In this document: positions 12,830 through 26,520 of the stretch, piece after piece
Layout: each line of letters begins with the position of its first letter
How positions within the stretch are numbered: position 1 is the stretch's first letter
Assembly: GCA_002633005.1 (NCBI GenBank)
Contig: NMRA01000392.1
Location: 309,863-373,862, forward strand
From: Phoronis australis
Taxonomy: Eukaryota; Phoronida; Phoronidae
Direction: 5' to 3'
Length of the DNA stretch: 64,000 bases
The notes under the pieces: model-generated
What the model was told of the DNA's origin: nothing
The model's input: only the letters and a program-made list of their open reading frames with translations
Database searches by the model: none
Program-made: the position numbers and the translations under genes

Positions 12830-13640
12830 TTTTAAAGAGCTCTGACTAATGGGTGCCATCCTCCTGTGATAATTTTGGCTTTTACATTTGCCTCTGTATC
12901 TTCACATTTCTTGACGATATTTCCTAACATTTGGCAAACAAGTTTTCGTTATTGAGATGTCAGCATCTTTACATATGGGAATGAATTTGATGTATTGTGC
13001 GCTATGTTAGTGGTATTTATTTTCTCTGTATCATTATGAAAATTGGAAGATGTGTTCCTGATAACAAGCACAATGCTAAGGTTGATTTTCAGATGGGTAT
13101 GCCTGTAGTTGCATTTTCAGATTGGTATGCCCATAGTTGCATTTTCAGATGGGTATGCCCCTAGTTGCATTTTTAGATGGGTATACCCCTAGTTGGATTT
13201 TCAGATGGGCATGCCCCTAGTTGCATTTTCAGATGGTTATGCTCGTAGTTGCATTCTTTGTATCTGTTCAGCAGTTGTATCTCCTAAACCTCAGCAGGAT
13301 CTTTGTAACTTCGGCAAGTATATTCCTATGAAAAAACTTGACAATAGATGGACGAATACGACTTTCGCTGTGCCTCCCCCATTTGCAGTTTGATATTTTA
13401 CGTTTAGCTTTGCCAATGTATCTTTGGAGTTCCTTGACAGATTTTAATGAAATTTGGCAGATTATTTCCTTCACCTGATTTTCAGGTATCTTTGATGTAT
13501 TTTGCACCATCTTATGGCCATTTTTATGATACTAAAAACATCCCTAGAAGCATACTCGTTTGTGGTTCAGTCGTGGGTGCATTTCAGCACTTTGCGTTTG
13601 TCTTGTTGAAAGTGTCTTTGAGCTTAGAATATTAAATGAC
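12830..13640. repeat. Reverse-oriented fragment of the same repeat, containing a 28-bp minisatellite
   Basis: GCCTCTGTATCTTCACATTTC (about 12890), GTATCTTTGGAGTTCCTTGACAG (about 13420), CCATTTTTATGATACTAAAAAC (13517) and the end GGGTGCATTTCAGCAC (13576) match the 45.75-kb and 53.6-kb copies in reverse. Boxes have decayed. A related scrap lies at about 20000-20090. Confidence 0.55.
13086..13255. repeat. Minisatellite, 28-bp unit, six copies
   Basis: Unit TTTTCAGATGGGTATGCCCC-TAGTTGCA, repeated at 13086, 13114, 13142, 13170, 13198 and 13226 with a few substitutions. It sits inside the repeat fragment and seems to have grown from its TTTTCAGATGGGT segment. Confidence 0.9.
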
Positions 13641-13964
13641 TTTTCTACGCTGGTTTTAGATTCTGGCCTTCAAACATCTCTCTCTTTTAAAAACTATCCA
13701 ATCTCTTAATGTTTTCATTAAAATTAAAATTCTAAAAATACTGTATGTAGGCCATATGTCTATTGTTCACAATGTTGCTGAAGAAACAAAAGCACCTGGT
13801 TTCTCTAAAAATAGAGCCATCATATGCCTCATTTCAACGTTGTGCTGACACCATTGACTGTCTGTGGTAATTTAACAAAGACACACCAGCATAGGACTTA
13901 AATCAAAATTAAACCACAATTAAAAAAATCTTAAAGTTGTACCACTTCGTTTTTTGCCAGAGGC

Positions 13965-14302
13965 TATTTGTGCATGATGCAGACTCCCTGAGGGTGATGT
14001 TGCATGCAGTGTGTTTGGTGGATGACAACAATGGCCTCGCGCTTTTTACAATGGGACATAATTATCGAGTGGCGCTGTTGACGTAAGGCTGTGTTGTCAC
14101 AGTTATCAGATCTGGAACAGTTGAAATGTGTGTACTGTCCAACATAGCTGTTAAACTGTGGTTCAGGTTCCTTCACCTGAAATAAGATCTTTATGTTCAA
14201 TGCATGTTTAGAAACTAGAGGACTGGAGTCAACTGTTGTGAATGCTGGCATATAAAAAGGTTCAGTAGACGAAAATTTCTTTGGCTCCCGAGTACTTATC
14301 AT
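13965..14302 (-). CDS. Possible orphan exon on the minus strand (unrecognised)
   Basis: A 112-codon minus-strand frame. Within it CTTATTTCAG ends at about 14181, followed by VKEPEPQFNSYVGQYTHF, then NCSRSDNCDN, MSHCKKREAIVVIHQTH, and a stop at 13966-13964. The segment after the possible acceptor (14180-13965) is richer in G+C at third positions than its surroundings and contains several Cys and His. It matches no family I know. No partner exon, promoter or poly(A) signal was identified, so it may be a chance frame. Confidence 0.2.
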
Positions 14303-14309
14303 AAGATTT

Positions 14310-17300
14310 CAGAAACAATACAAAAACTTTCAAAGAAATGTTATTAGGAGATTAAAGCCACATTGAATTGCACTAATCTATTTCAAAAATCATTACTACC
14401 TTAACATTGCACAGAATAACAAGTTACTGGTGATTAAACAAACTGCTGCTGGATTAGTGCTTAGTGTCTGCCATGTAAGTCACTTTGTTCGTGCATCAAT
14501 TATTTTCTGCAGTTGTGTTTTCATTTGTTTACTTTATGTCTGTTGTTAGAACTTTTTTGTATTTGCTGTGCATGCCTAAGTGGCTAGTTAATGGGTATAA
14601 ACTGATTGAGCATTTTGAGTATTACCTTTTGAACACGTCAATCTCTCTAAATTCTACTTACCTGAACTGATGCTTAAATCTGATTTTGTTTGTTAAGTAT
14701 CTACATTAATTTTATTGTTCATATTTGATTATGTGAGTTGATGTTCACTTAGGTTGGTAAAAACAAAATGAGACAAGGGTGAGGATGGCTGGACACAGTA
14801 ACCAAATCTTTTTCTTGAATTGTGGCCATAAAATAGACTTTAAAAATGCTGCAAGATATGGAAAAGAAATATTAAGTAGAGAAACTAGATCTTGCAACAT
14901 TTTAGTGTGGCTTTGTGATGGCGAATGGCACCGTGTTCAAAGTGGATTGGCTTTTGACTACTTGGTTGGTTTCTAAATGGTTCATCTTATCATTTATTAA
15001 TTTCTAATTAGCAATTTCACCAAATAGCACGACTTGTTTTATTGATGTCAAAGTAATGCAGCACACTGACTGTTGCATAATCACCAACTAATGTCTTGAT
15101 GAATGAAGATTACAAATCCTGTTTTGTAAAGATTACTCCAATAAGGCAGGTCTCATCAATAATTCGTGATGACAAACATATTTTATCACTCACCTATTAT
15201 GCAGCAAGTTTCACTTAAGTGGGTCTCTTTCTGCTAATAATACTGAGCTGTTTAGAGCTTAAATTATATAGCTTTCTGTGTAAAGACAGTGTTAACTCAG
15301 CCAATCATACAGTAGGTTTTAGATCTTCAATTGCAAGCATGTCATTATGATCCTAAAAGGCTTTCTTTACAGTGCTAAAAATTCTCTAAGATTCATGTTT
15401 ATGTTGTTAGGTAGGAGTCGTGTGAATACAATCATGCTTGCTTTCAAAAGGCTCAAAAATAAAACTTTCTCGTTGAAAAATTGACAAACCAATTGCTAAT
15501 TATCAAGTGATTTGTCAACTTGTGTTTGAAAAGTTAACTGTCTGGCTGTTGAGAATTTTGAGAAAATCCAATTCAATTCGTCTGCCATACTGTGCACCTA
15601 AGGTGAAAATGTTTCCCATAAGTTGGTTTTATATTTATTTGGTGTTTTATTAATTAGATAATGGCTTGCACTAGGTTTACTATTCACAGTCATGTCAGAA
15701 GAGTATGTCTCTTTTCCATTCTTTCCGTCCATTGTTGCTTGTTGAGTTTCCCTTCCACTCAACACTTAGGTGTGAAAACAGTTATTCACTTGTGGCCTCC
15801 TAATTGGCGGTGTCTATCCTTGATTTCATGGTTAACAGCAGGTCTGTCTTCCATGACACCTCCCATTGTGCCAAGTCATGACTGCTTAGGGACTTTGCAC
15901 TTTGTACTGACTGAATATTTTATTAACAGTTTATTCACTTCATTTTCTCTCGGGGGGAACAAAGTTTTCGAAAGAATCACTTGGATAGTCACTGTATGAA
16001 TACTTTCAAGTAATTCAGTAATTTTATTGATTTTGTTTGTTTATACAGATTTGGAAAAGTCTTTTTTCGTAATACTTTCCTGAATCAAAGTAACATGCTA
16101 AGTGAAGTGTGTCGTAATTAATTGGTCATGCAACTTACGTGAAATACTCTCTGGAAATCAACATAAAAATCTATCTATATTTTATGTCATTAAGGAAATT
16201 TGATAGACACAAAAACGGATATGAGAACTGGACGGGAATTGGGCATTGATAGCAGAATTGTCCTTGTGTTTGTTGTCCATGACTGTCTGTGTGTGTGTGA
16301 CATGCGGGGTTGGCACTAGCTAATGGGCTTGACCAAAAGAGCTTGCTTTCAGTTTTAAGGTTATCCAGGACCCTATCCACTTGTCTGTACATTTAGTCAA
16401 ATATCTACAAAACTATAGAATTCAACTCGGCAAACACGTTTGATTTTTAACTTTATATCAGTCTGCCACTAATTAGGTAAGGTGCCTGAAAAAAATTAGC
16501 TAAAAAGAAAAGCAAATTTGTTGCAAAACTAGATCAATAACACAACGAAACTCCATACCACAAATGTTCAAGATAAAATCTTAAAGGTGCTGTTGCAGTT
16601 TTCTAAATTATCATTTAGTTTTTCGTTGTATACAACGTCCATTTTTTTCATAAAAACCATATAGTCCTTGGTTTTGATAGCCTTCATGCAGAAGTGGAAG
16701 AAGTGTAACATTTTCAAAACTATACCTAGCAGCATTTTAGAGCAGTGTGTAAAGCATAGTATCTGAATGTTTCACTTGTGAATCTGATCAATCGTTTCTG
16801 AGATACGATGTTCCAAATTTGGCCAAAATAACACACTTTTTAAGGGTCATATATAACGAAAAAAATAAGTATACGCTCTATAAAATGTAATTGAGTGACA
16901 AGGTAATAGATGGCGATATTTACAACAACAACAGGGTTCCCAACGATTTCTGCGTTCCCGTTTTTTTCTTTTACTTTTTGGAGCTATTCCTTCTTTCCTA
17001 CTTTTCCCTGTAATTCCTAATGTTTAACAGCTTTTTGTTCACGTTCATTTCATTAATTTCAGAAGTTTCTGTTGTTGTAAGGCCCAAAGTAAGTAAAACT
17101 GTATCAGTTCCTGTTTTGCAGTCTGTCCGATTGCACCTGCTTCCCTACTGTAGGTAAATGGTGTTGTAAGAATGACAGTGTAAGAAGTTAACATTGTGCT
17201 GTGTTTCTCCTTCAGTCACTGGGGGAGAATTTGGGGCCTGCTGTTAAACACAAGATTAATTTTGAAAAAATTGGACGGGCTTATTACAGTCAGTGCAGTT

Positions 17301-17527
17301 TTGGCATCAAGGTGACAAAAGTGTCCACTTTTACTGCCTTTGTTACTATTGTTTCTCAAATTCTGTAAATAGGTTGTTCCTTACAATTAACCTAGCGTGC
17401 TTGCCCTTCACTGACAATCAGGTGTGCATATGGCTTTCTATTTTTGTATTTTCAGTTCCAGTTAATGAATAAAAAGAATTGTCAGTTTTGAATACAACTT
17501 GATGTCAAAAAAATAACATTTAACTTA
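14310..17527. other. AT-rich stretch upstream of prox1 without recognisable genes
   Basis: Frames at 14485, 14779 and 15661-15999 lack recognisable motifs. 15540-15640 and 16380-16900 belong to a dispersed repeat also seen at 23060-23640 and 23930-24060. No promoter can be assigned. Confidence 0.55.
16380..16960. repeat. Dispersed repeat, copy 1 (partner at 23060-23640)
   Basis: AAATATCTACAAAACTATAGA, GATTTTTAACTTTATATCAGTCTGCCA, AAATGTTCAAGAT and TTTTCTAAATTATCATTTAG recur in the same order at 23090, 23170, 23298 and 23338. Strongly diverged, non-coding, old. Confidence 0.6.
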
Positions 17528-18979
17528 CCGTCTTCACCCTAATAGCCGCCCGATGCCCCTATAAGCACCCATGCGTTTTCAGACTTTGCTAAAATAAGCG
17601 CCCAGTCCATGAATGTGTACGTGCGAAAAATGCCTTACCTACAGTCCTAAAATTCTACAGTAACGTCTTCAATTTGTCAGACCTAAAAAAATCATTGTGC
17701 GCGGATGTCCTAGACCACGAGCCTCACGGCTATGTCGGTATTTAGCTATGACTATACACTTCAAACTTCTGCTGTGCCTCATAAAGAACGCAAGTTTTAT
17801 TGATCTTGCGACGAATGTGCCGTACTATGGTGTGGCCTTTAAGAACAGACGCAGCGTACTTGTCAACGGGATTGTATTGTAGATATTTCCCGCCCACAAC
17901 AGGACTCCAAATTTCTTCGTACACGTAAAAACTGCGAATCAAAGACTTAAATAAAAAACTCGACCAGTATTAAAAGCACATGGCCGGGAGTGTGCGCTAC
18001 ATACTTGTACCTGCTGTTATTAAAGACATTATTCGGGAACTATCCATTTATGAAACGGGTAGTATACATCGGCAAGAAATAAATATTGGCACTAATTTCT
18101 GACAGTTTCTAATACCATAAAAAATTTTGCGTTGTTTTTGAGAGGGATTATTTGATTAATCTTAACTGTTGTTTTTAAAGCCAAAAATCCTATAAAATGA
18201 CGACAATGAATGCTTTACACATTCTTACACCAAAAAATAACTGACAGACAGTCACGTATGCATCCAGCCACACGACTAATATGGGTCTTACCGAGACAAT
18301 GTCAAATGTTTATTAGCAGTCACCGCCAAGTGCTGAATGAAACGCGTTCTGCTTTCTGCTTGTGTACAATGTACATGTAGCTCGTAAGATTGCGTTTACT
18401 CTGTCAAATGAACTCTGGTGACACGCACCTGCTCGGTTACTCTCACACACAGACGAACGTCAAAACAAATGTCACGTGACAACAACATGCCCAGAGATTT
18501 TTTCTCGTGTTACCGGGTAGGCCTACCATCATAGACGGCACGATCTAGCACAGATTTATACTTAACCCGCTGTTAATACCGACTCTATGGGAACTTAAAA
18601 ATTTTATGGCTGCTATCTGGAAAACTTAAGGAGGATTTCAGGTAATTTGCTTGAGTTGAAATTGTATTTTTATTCAAGCATTCAGGTTGCCGTGTCAACG
18701 ATTGCAAGGCAGTTAGTGGGCGAGCTTTTGCCCTGGGATTTATGCACTATTTTCTCTAACGTGATCGTCATTTAACAGCAAAGTTTGATAGCAATGAACC
18801 ACAGTTTTGTAGAAAATCTTTCATAGGTTACAGATATGTCACAGAGCGTGAATATGATGAATCTTAGCTTCCGATTTCACCCGTTTCGGAGACCGGGTTT
18901 CAACCACCTTGGGCTACAATAAGCGCCCCCCTGAAAGGAATTTTTTAAGTGCCTTGGGCGGTTATTAGGGTGAATACGG
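17528..18979. mobile_element. TA-flanked DNA transposon of a related family, 1.45 kb
   Basis: Ends CCGTCTTCACCCTAATAGCC (17528) and GGTTATTAGGGTGAATACGG (18960-18979) are inverted, with TA outside each. Subterminal GCGCCC/CCGCCC units (17545-17605, 18915-18965) recall the 6.5-kb family, but the terminal bases after CCG differ. The interior (17610-18900) is less AT-rich and holds no recognisable protein. Non-autonomous. Confidence 0.8.
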
Positions 18980-18981
18980 TA

Positions 18982-21900
18982 GACCAGGTACTGATGTAAA
19001 AATTGTCTCGACTTTTTTAAATATAATTAGAAGGAATTTTTAGGCTTGGAAAGAACTGGCAGTTTATTACCGTTGCTTCAATCAGCCATTTTATAATGGA
19101 AAATGGTCATTTTTTGGGAAATAAATTAAAGAATTGTACTCGTAAAGAACTGTTAGTTCTTTATGACCCCAGAAATCACTTTCCCGTCTGAGTTTTGAAC
19201 AAGTTTACAGCAGGAACTGGTCCTAAAGACCTAGTTAAGCACGCGTTTTTAACCCTTAGATGGGTAGAACACATTATAATGCAGCCAGCAGTCTCCAGGT
19301 TAATCCTAACCAAATTCATAGACAAAAATTCCATTAAAATTCTTACTTGTAACGAACTTGAGCCAAGTATCTGATTGTTGGCCATTTTAGATTTGCCACT
19401 ATAAGTCAGAAGTGAGATTGATAACACGACTGTCTATTCGACCATGGGCTAAGGGTGTTTAGAGGGAGTAAGTTATAGTATAAAAAAATAACAAAAAACA
19501 CGCTATAGAAGAATAACTGAGTAAAATTGCTATACAGAAAGGATATTCTGAAAACTTTCAAAAATATTGAAAATAAATTTAGACAGGAAAAATCTAAGAT
19601 ACCGGTGGTTTCCTGCGAGTTTTTGGTAGTTGACGGCAAACAATGAGCAACAGCCTATTTCTTATAGGATACCTACTGGTGACGAAATAACTTCACAAAG
19701 AAAACTTGGTATGTTGCGGAATAGTATGATATAATTATTAATGAGTAAATAAAAGGAAGAATTTTCTTTTGGCCTAAAGCATTCGTATAAGCTACTACCG
19801 GAGTACGGCCACCTTGCCGCGGACATCACTTTTCCGTGGCGCAGGATGAACACATTAATTAAGTCCAAGGGCCTTGAATAGTTGAAATTCGTTTGACCAA
19901 GGGATTTAAAAAATTGTGTCGTGATCCTAACGCTACAATATTTTTTCATCGCCAACATTCAACTCATTTCGTTTGGTAAATGGCTTTCTTTTAAAGAAAC
20001 AATATTTTCTGGTTTTCAGACGGATTCGACGTATTTTGCACCATCTAGTGGCCAATTTGATGCTACAAATAAACAACCCTAAAAGTACCTATCCTAAGTG
20101 TGACTAACTTGTTTTGTAACTTTTGTTAATTGTGGCTCCCCATTCTTTCCTAAGTTGCTTGCCCATTAGAGGCGAAACTTTGTTTTTACTGAAGTTTCGG
20201 TAAGTGGGAAAGGTTAACTCCGCGAGTGGAACTTCGCTGAAAATAATAGGATTTAAAAGTGAAGCTTTGGTACTCGCCAAAACTTCAGTGTAGTGGGAAC
20301 AGTCAAAGCGAAGCTTCGTTGTAGTTATTGATAGCGGTCGTGGCAATGATGTACAATCACGTGTTAAGACTCGCAAAATGTGTTCTTTGTTATTGTAGCA
20401 TAGCCGATGTGCTATCAATACAAGTACTTGAATAAAAGAAAGCATATCTGAAGAATGACACTGATCATTTTCATGAACACTGAGAAAGGGCAAGAGAACA
20501 ATTTTCAGTTAGCCTAGAACCCACTACTCAATAATAGTCGTCTGGTATCTTAGCGATAACATTGATATTGCTGTCTAGTCGGATGGTAAGCGATGTTTCG
20601 ACAAAGTTTCAGTAAACCGAAGTTTCCCTATGGGAAAGCGCCTATAGACATGGCAATATGAGTGAATTGTGAATTGCTTCTTCATTATTTTCATGCTGCC
20701 TTGATTGGTTTGTAATTGTGCATGATTAAACAGGTTTTCTGACAGCAATGCAGGCCAGCATCCATTTGACAAGTTATTATCCCCTTTAGTCAATGTCCAG
20801 TGGAAGTTTAACGCCATCCCTGTCTCCTATTCTCCTTAAACTTTAATTACCTTCACCTGGCACCTTATCTTGCTAGAGCACCTTATAACGCACACCTGCT
20901 TATACTCCTGTGATAAGTTTGAGAAAGGGACATCTTTCTTTAATCGCTTATGTTTCGCCCACCACATGATTGGGTGGCCGTCATGGTGTCTTGAGTTTTT
21001 CCACTTATAGTGTTTGCTTTTTTATTAAAACAATTATTCAGATATAGACATGTGAAAAAGTTGTGTGTGTGCGAAACACTTAAGTAAAGCTGAGGAGCAC
21101 ATGTTATGTTATGTTAGTGAAACCTGACATATTTGTTACAAAATGGTGACCATTGATGTGTATTCATTTTAACACAAAATATTAAGAATAGGTAGAAAAC
21201 ATGAATTGCACCCAGTTTAACACATGCACGAATGCAAGGTATAGTCACCTGCACTCATTAATGCAACATGTACTTTATGCATAACACTTGGTTAAAGACT
21301 TGTGTTTGTTACAACATTATTTTGGATATAGGCACTTAGGTCTAAATACTTGCATGTACAGTACTGGTGATCAGTGCAATGGGCCCACCAGAGCGACTTG
21401 TGCATGTCTGGTACAATGCCTCAGTGCAATTATTTTTTACGGTACTGGTTTTAGATAAAAAATGTCATAAATCATTATTCCTGAGTACTTTTATGTGTGA
21501 TAATATTCTGATAAATTTCTTGGTCAAGAATTGGTTCAAACTAAGAATTTGCCTCCTTGCTCTTTATTTAATGTCATAAAACCAGGAAGCCAGAATTTCT
21601 AAACTCAAAATTGTAGCTTGATTTCTTAATAAAATATTAACTCATAAAGTAACAGTCATTCAAAAATCTGCTTCATAACTGATTTAGAAATTTTTTTCAA
21701 AGGCTTTGACGTTGTTGTGAATGCCTTCAGTTTTTCAAAACCTTATCTGATAGCAGCTGTGGTACCAAATGTGAACATGGAGAAGCATTCAGTTTTGTGC
21801 AGAATGTGTTTCATAGTATATTGCTGAGATTGTACGGTATTTGTCTCCTCATAACTTCAAATATTGACCTTTCTTTATGCCCATTTTAGTATTTCATCCA

Positions 21901-22920
21901 GATCTTAATGTGCTATGCTCAAAATATGAAATAATTGTGCAGTCTCTTAATAAAGCACAGATGTATCTGTTACCTTAATTTGCAAAAAATTTAAGATTAC
22001 ATGGGCATGGGCGTTGACCCGCGACTTTACAGTAAAACTTTTGTTTGTGTTGTCATGCCTTGTTAAAACTTGGCTTTATAGAAAACATTTTATTGTGCCA
22101 ATGGTGTTTTTCATGCGTTTTCAAGGACATTTATCCTTGTCATCAGTGAAGTCTCATCATCATTAATTATTCAGAACAAATTGACCAATTATCTGCTTAT
22201 GAAGAGAAGAATGGAGTGATGAAGACTTCTTCTGTTCCTCCCACTTTGGGAAGAGTCCATTTTGAGGGGTCACTTGTTGATGTCTACTTGTAAAATTGCT
22301 GCGATTTGTTGTGAATTTTCACTCAAATGTAAGTTTAGTTGACTTTCACAGGTAGCACAATCCCTGAAATGTAGTTGAGGAGTCTCCCATATAAATACTC
22401 TCACATTCATTGCTCTTTTGAAGTAGTGTAGTTATGAAATTTAAACTTGTTGCTTTTCATTTTTCCTTTGATGATTGTATAGGCTATAAATGATGAATCC
22501 ATACTGTACTATTTCAACATATGGTGTTAAGAAAATTTCCTTGTTTTAGAAATATATTTGTGAACAATTAGTTAACAGATGACTTAGTTGGGTGAACTCA
22601 GTTTATTTGGAACCCCTTGGTGACTTAGACTCTTCCATAAATAGATGGCTTATTATAACCCTACATGGTATTTGAAAATATTCTTCCATATCTCAGCTAA
22701 TCTGATCAAATCTACTCACAAGGTAAGATCTGAGTCACTGTTAGACAATGTAGTGTTTTATTGCCATTATTAAAACCCAGGTATCTGTTACTTCCTAGTA
22801 ACAGTTTGTATGGTGAGGATTAAGACTTTAACAAGATTAAGCCTTTTGTTGTGTTGATAAGTTCCTGATCATGCTGGACTTGTCATAAGCCTGTTGGAAC
22901 AACTCTCATCTCAACTCTTG
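18982..22920. other. AT-rich stretch upstream of prox1; possible small element at 20170-20660
   Basis: 20160-20660 has opposing GAAGTTTCGGTAAGTGGGAAAG (20193) and TACTGAA/CTTCGG words in reverse at 20610-20630 plus CGAAGCTTCG, suggesting an old MITE; the 129-codon minus frame at 20104-20493 is inside it and unrecognised. A good GT donor, TTGG|GTGAGTAA, occurs at 22924/22925 on the plus strand and could end a prox1 5' exon, but nothing else supports it. Confidence 0.4.
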
Positions 22921-23059
22921 TTGGGTGAGTAATTTTGATGCTCTATTTTTTCTGTGTTTTAAGTGAGCACTATGCTTTTTCTTTTAAGATATGTTACAAA
23001 TGTTATCAAAGTTTTTTAATATCTCATCTTGTTTAATGTAGAAAACTACTTATGGTTAT

Positions 23060-23640
23060 GTATCACCTTATCCACCTGTGTATTTATCCAAATATCTATA
23101 AAGACATAGATTTTGACTGAGTGAAAGACTTAGTATAATTTATCTGAAAGTACAAAGATTGTAGAATGTGATTTTTGACTTTATACCAATCTGCCATGAT
23201 TCGGGTCACATGACCATGTGTTTTAGTAAAATTTAGCAAAAAAGAACGCTTCATGCATAGTAAAACAATGGTAACACTAACATGACCAAATTTTGTTAAA
23301 TGTTCAAGATTGTTCTAGAAATTGATCATGTTACAATTTTCTAAATTAAAATTTGGTTTTCGTTTTCTGCGACTTTAAATTTTTTTCAAGAAATCATAAA
23401 GATGTCCTATTTTTTACATCCTCCCATACAAAAGCGATACATTTTAAAAACAATCCCTAACAGTGTTTTGACAAACAGTGCATAGAAACTCAAACTTTTA
23501 TACTGTGTAATCTAATCAGCCATTTCTGATATACAGTGTCCCGAACTTAGCCAAATTTGGACATTTTTCTAGAGTCCAAGTAACTTTACAATCATTTTTC
23601 TGCATGAACAATTAGTAACAAACTTTGTTTATGATATAAG
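23060..23640. repeat. Dispersed repeat, copy 2 (partner at 16380-16960)
   Basis: Same ordered words as the 16.4-kb copy in the same orientation. The downstream CACTTGTCTGCCATACTG (about 23984) also matches 15580-15600 (CGTCTGCCATACTG), so the repeat family is longer than these two aligned blocks. Confidence 0.6.
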
Positions 23641-26520
23641 AAAGATCTTGTACATTTTGGTAAATTGCATATTCTTTTATTTTTCTTGTTTTTTGTTTTG
23701 TAAGTCGATTAAGTTGTAGCAGACACTAATTTCCTTTCATTTTCTTAACAAAAACATATTGGATAGAAACAGAAATTTAATTATAGCAAACCAGATGTGC
23801 ACATGGTAATATTTTACTAATGGTAATATTTTACTAATTTCGGACAAAAGTAATTGCCAAAATTGACATTCTTTCATCTTTTAATGGCTTCTAACATTGT
23901 GAATGCCCACAGTTTCTTGTAACATTGACTGAAAGCAGCAACTTTAAAGCATTTATTTGAAATAATGGAATAATTAAAATTTCACTTGTCTGCCATACTG
24001 CGTCCTAAAGTTAGAGATTTTTGTATGTTTCCTTATTTGCGGCATCTTAATGTATTGTGAAAATCAGCAAGCTTTGACACTGTTGTAAACATCTTGTAGA
24101 TTGTCTGTTTTTTTCAAAATATGCATTCAAAACTGTGTTAATATCGGTTGATACTTAGCTCAAATTTTTCTTTAGTGTATTGAAAATATCAGTTTTTGGT
24201 TAATTGTAACAAGTGGAAGGATTAGCAATGTAAAATGTTCATTTTCCAGTTAATAACTTGGTTCATGTAAACACAATTGCACAGTTATTACTTCAGCCAG
24301 TGTTGTTTTATTATATATTGTTTAAAACATAAAATAATTTCTGTTATGTTGTTTGGTTATCTTTATTATAAACTGATTCTCACTTGTCAATGTGATGTCA
24401 CACCAACTTGTTGGTCGCTCAGCCATCTTTCACTGATTGCCTGTCTCATATCAATAAGCGCACCTAACAAATGTCTTGAGTGTTTACTGTTACTTGCTGG
24501 AAACTGGGTCTGCCTACTTGTGAAGTTCATGGGAAACCAGTTCAATTATCTTATCATGCTGTCTTACACGCGGTACTGTAGTTTTCAAAATAAACTGGAC
24601 AATGTCAAAATTCAACAATTTTGGCACTCAAAATTGTTTCTAAATGTCCATTCCTTTTCATCTAAAATCCGTATCAATTCTGACTAAATTTCAACAAAAT
24701 TTCGACTGGTGGTGTTCCCTACACATTATTGAAATACCCGCAATTGACTGTAGTGTGCAAGTTCATCAATAAACAATTAGTGGCTAGGCCCAATAACATC
24801 ACATTAAACTCCAACAAAAGTTTGACAAAAATGCTATTTTATTGTAATAAATTTTCGAGGAAATTACCAAATTGTTCTGGCTACAGGAAGTTTATTCAAG
24901 TTCTGTTGAAGTCTGTCCAGTTCATTTTGAAAACTCTGTTCAGTTTTAAAGACACGTGTTGTAAGGAGTTAAACCACCTGCTCTTTGGTTTTATGATGCA
25001 AGAGATGGTTGCTTTATAGGTGGTAACTTATAAAATCACTATTAATTGACTGTGCTGTATAATGTTAAATTCAGCACTATTTTCTCTTATGTTTGCCCTG
25101 CTATATTTTTAACTGATGTCAGAAAGTAGATTTTGGTAATGAAATCGCTTTTGTTACATTAAAAACAGTGACAAGCATATGTTCGAAGGTAGACATTTGA
25201 AAAGAAGACATTACTGTAAGGAAGATATTATGTTTAGACTTGTAAAGACTGAAATGTTTGATTTAAGTGTTTGTCCATTAAACACAATGTGCTTATCCCA
25301 GCTTGATGCAAGGCAATTAAGGCATAGTTGGCATTCATAATAGGTTACATAAACCTGGCTCTTAGTTCAAAAGTCAGTCACCTTAATTTTTCTTGAAGGC
25401 TCTGAACCAAGACAAATTTAGTGATTTGGGGCTTGAATGTACACTTAATACCTACATCTGTTTCTAGTAATGATGAATGAAATCAATAAAAGCGTATAAT
25501 TCTGGTATTCGATTACCTGACGAGTTACTACTTGTTCAGTTTATTTTTGTAAAATAACAAAAGTTATGTTGTTGAATTTCTTCCTTGGTCTTCTTGCTAC
25601 ATGTTTTAAAATTCATGAAATTCCACTTACTCTGTGTATTAAACAGACCTTCTCTCTGATTGTTCATCGTGTGTTTTATTTAAGTAATCATCATGTATTA
25701 ATGTATCACCATGGTTAATAATTTTTCAGTGTTCATGTTATAGGGGTGTATGTGTGCTTGAGTATATGAATGTAAACCTTGAACTACCAAGTAAATATGT
25801 GTAACTGTTATTAACAGGCATGCCTACCTATAATTGATTGTGAAGTACTCTCTCCAAAGGCAATACTGACACCTTATTAGCATCCTCATCATTGGGGGCT
25901 CTTATCTTTCTAAAGTAGTTTTAGATTTCCCTTTGTCAAATTGCAACTTTTGAATTGATGCAGTCGATAAAAATTTCGTTTAAAGTTATGCCTGTGTTGT
26001 CAATGAAGATGACGATAAAAATTGTAATTATATAGTTTCATGTTTAGTTAGCCAAAATTCTGTGGTTCAACTCTTATTTACTTTAGTTTCTAGTGCCATT
26101 TCTTAATGTTTTAGATTAACAATTTATTCTAATAGCATGAACAACAGCATTTAGTCTAAATGCTTTAACACATTTAGCCATGGTGTGTAATGAGGTTTAA
26201 CATGTGTGTCTGAATATCTCCTAAGTCTGTGTCTTTGATGTTAAAGTGGCATTAGGAGTCGATCTTAGTATTAATTGCTTAATCTCACAGCACACATCTT
26301 TATTGATACTTTTTGCCTAGAACAATAATTGCTGTGTTTGTCCAAGGTCCTTTGCGTAAGTCTTCCTATTGATTTACAGTGCATGCTTTCTTTGCCGTTT
26401 TCATATGGCAAAAAACATCGTCCCATATTTCTTGGTATTTTTAATCAATACCTTTTTGTTAGATTGGCCGTGGAGTTATTTATTCAGGCAAACTGTTTCA
26501 ATAAGTTCTTAGTGTTAATT
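23641..26520. other. AT-rich stretch upstream of prox1 without recognisable genes
   Basis: The 136-codon frame at 24277-24687 and the 96-codon frame at 24729-25019 show no known motif and have AT-rich codon use like the surroundings. An 18-bp direct duplication (TGGTAATATTTTACTAA) sits at about 23803-23838. Confidence 0.55.

Noticed and set aside
24277-24687. 136-codon plus-strand frame as a gene
   Set aside because: Leu/Cys/Tyr-rich translation typical of AT-rich non-coding DNA; no splice or regulatory context.
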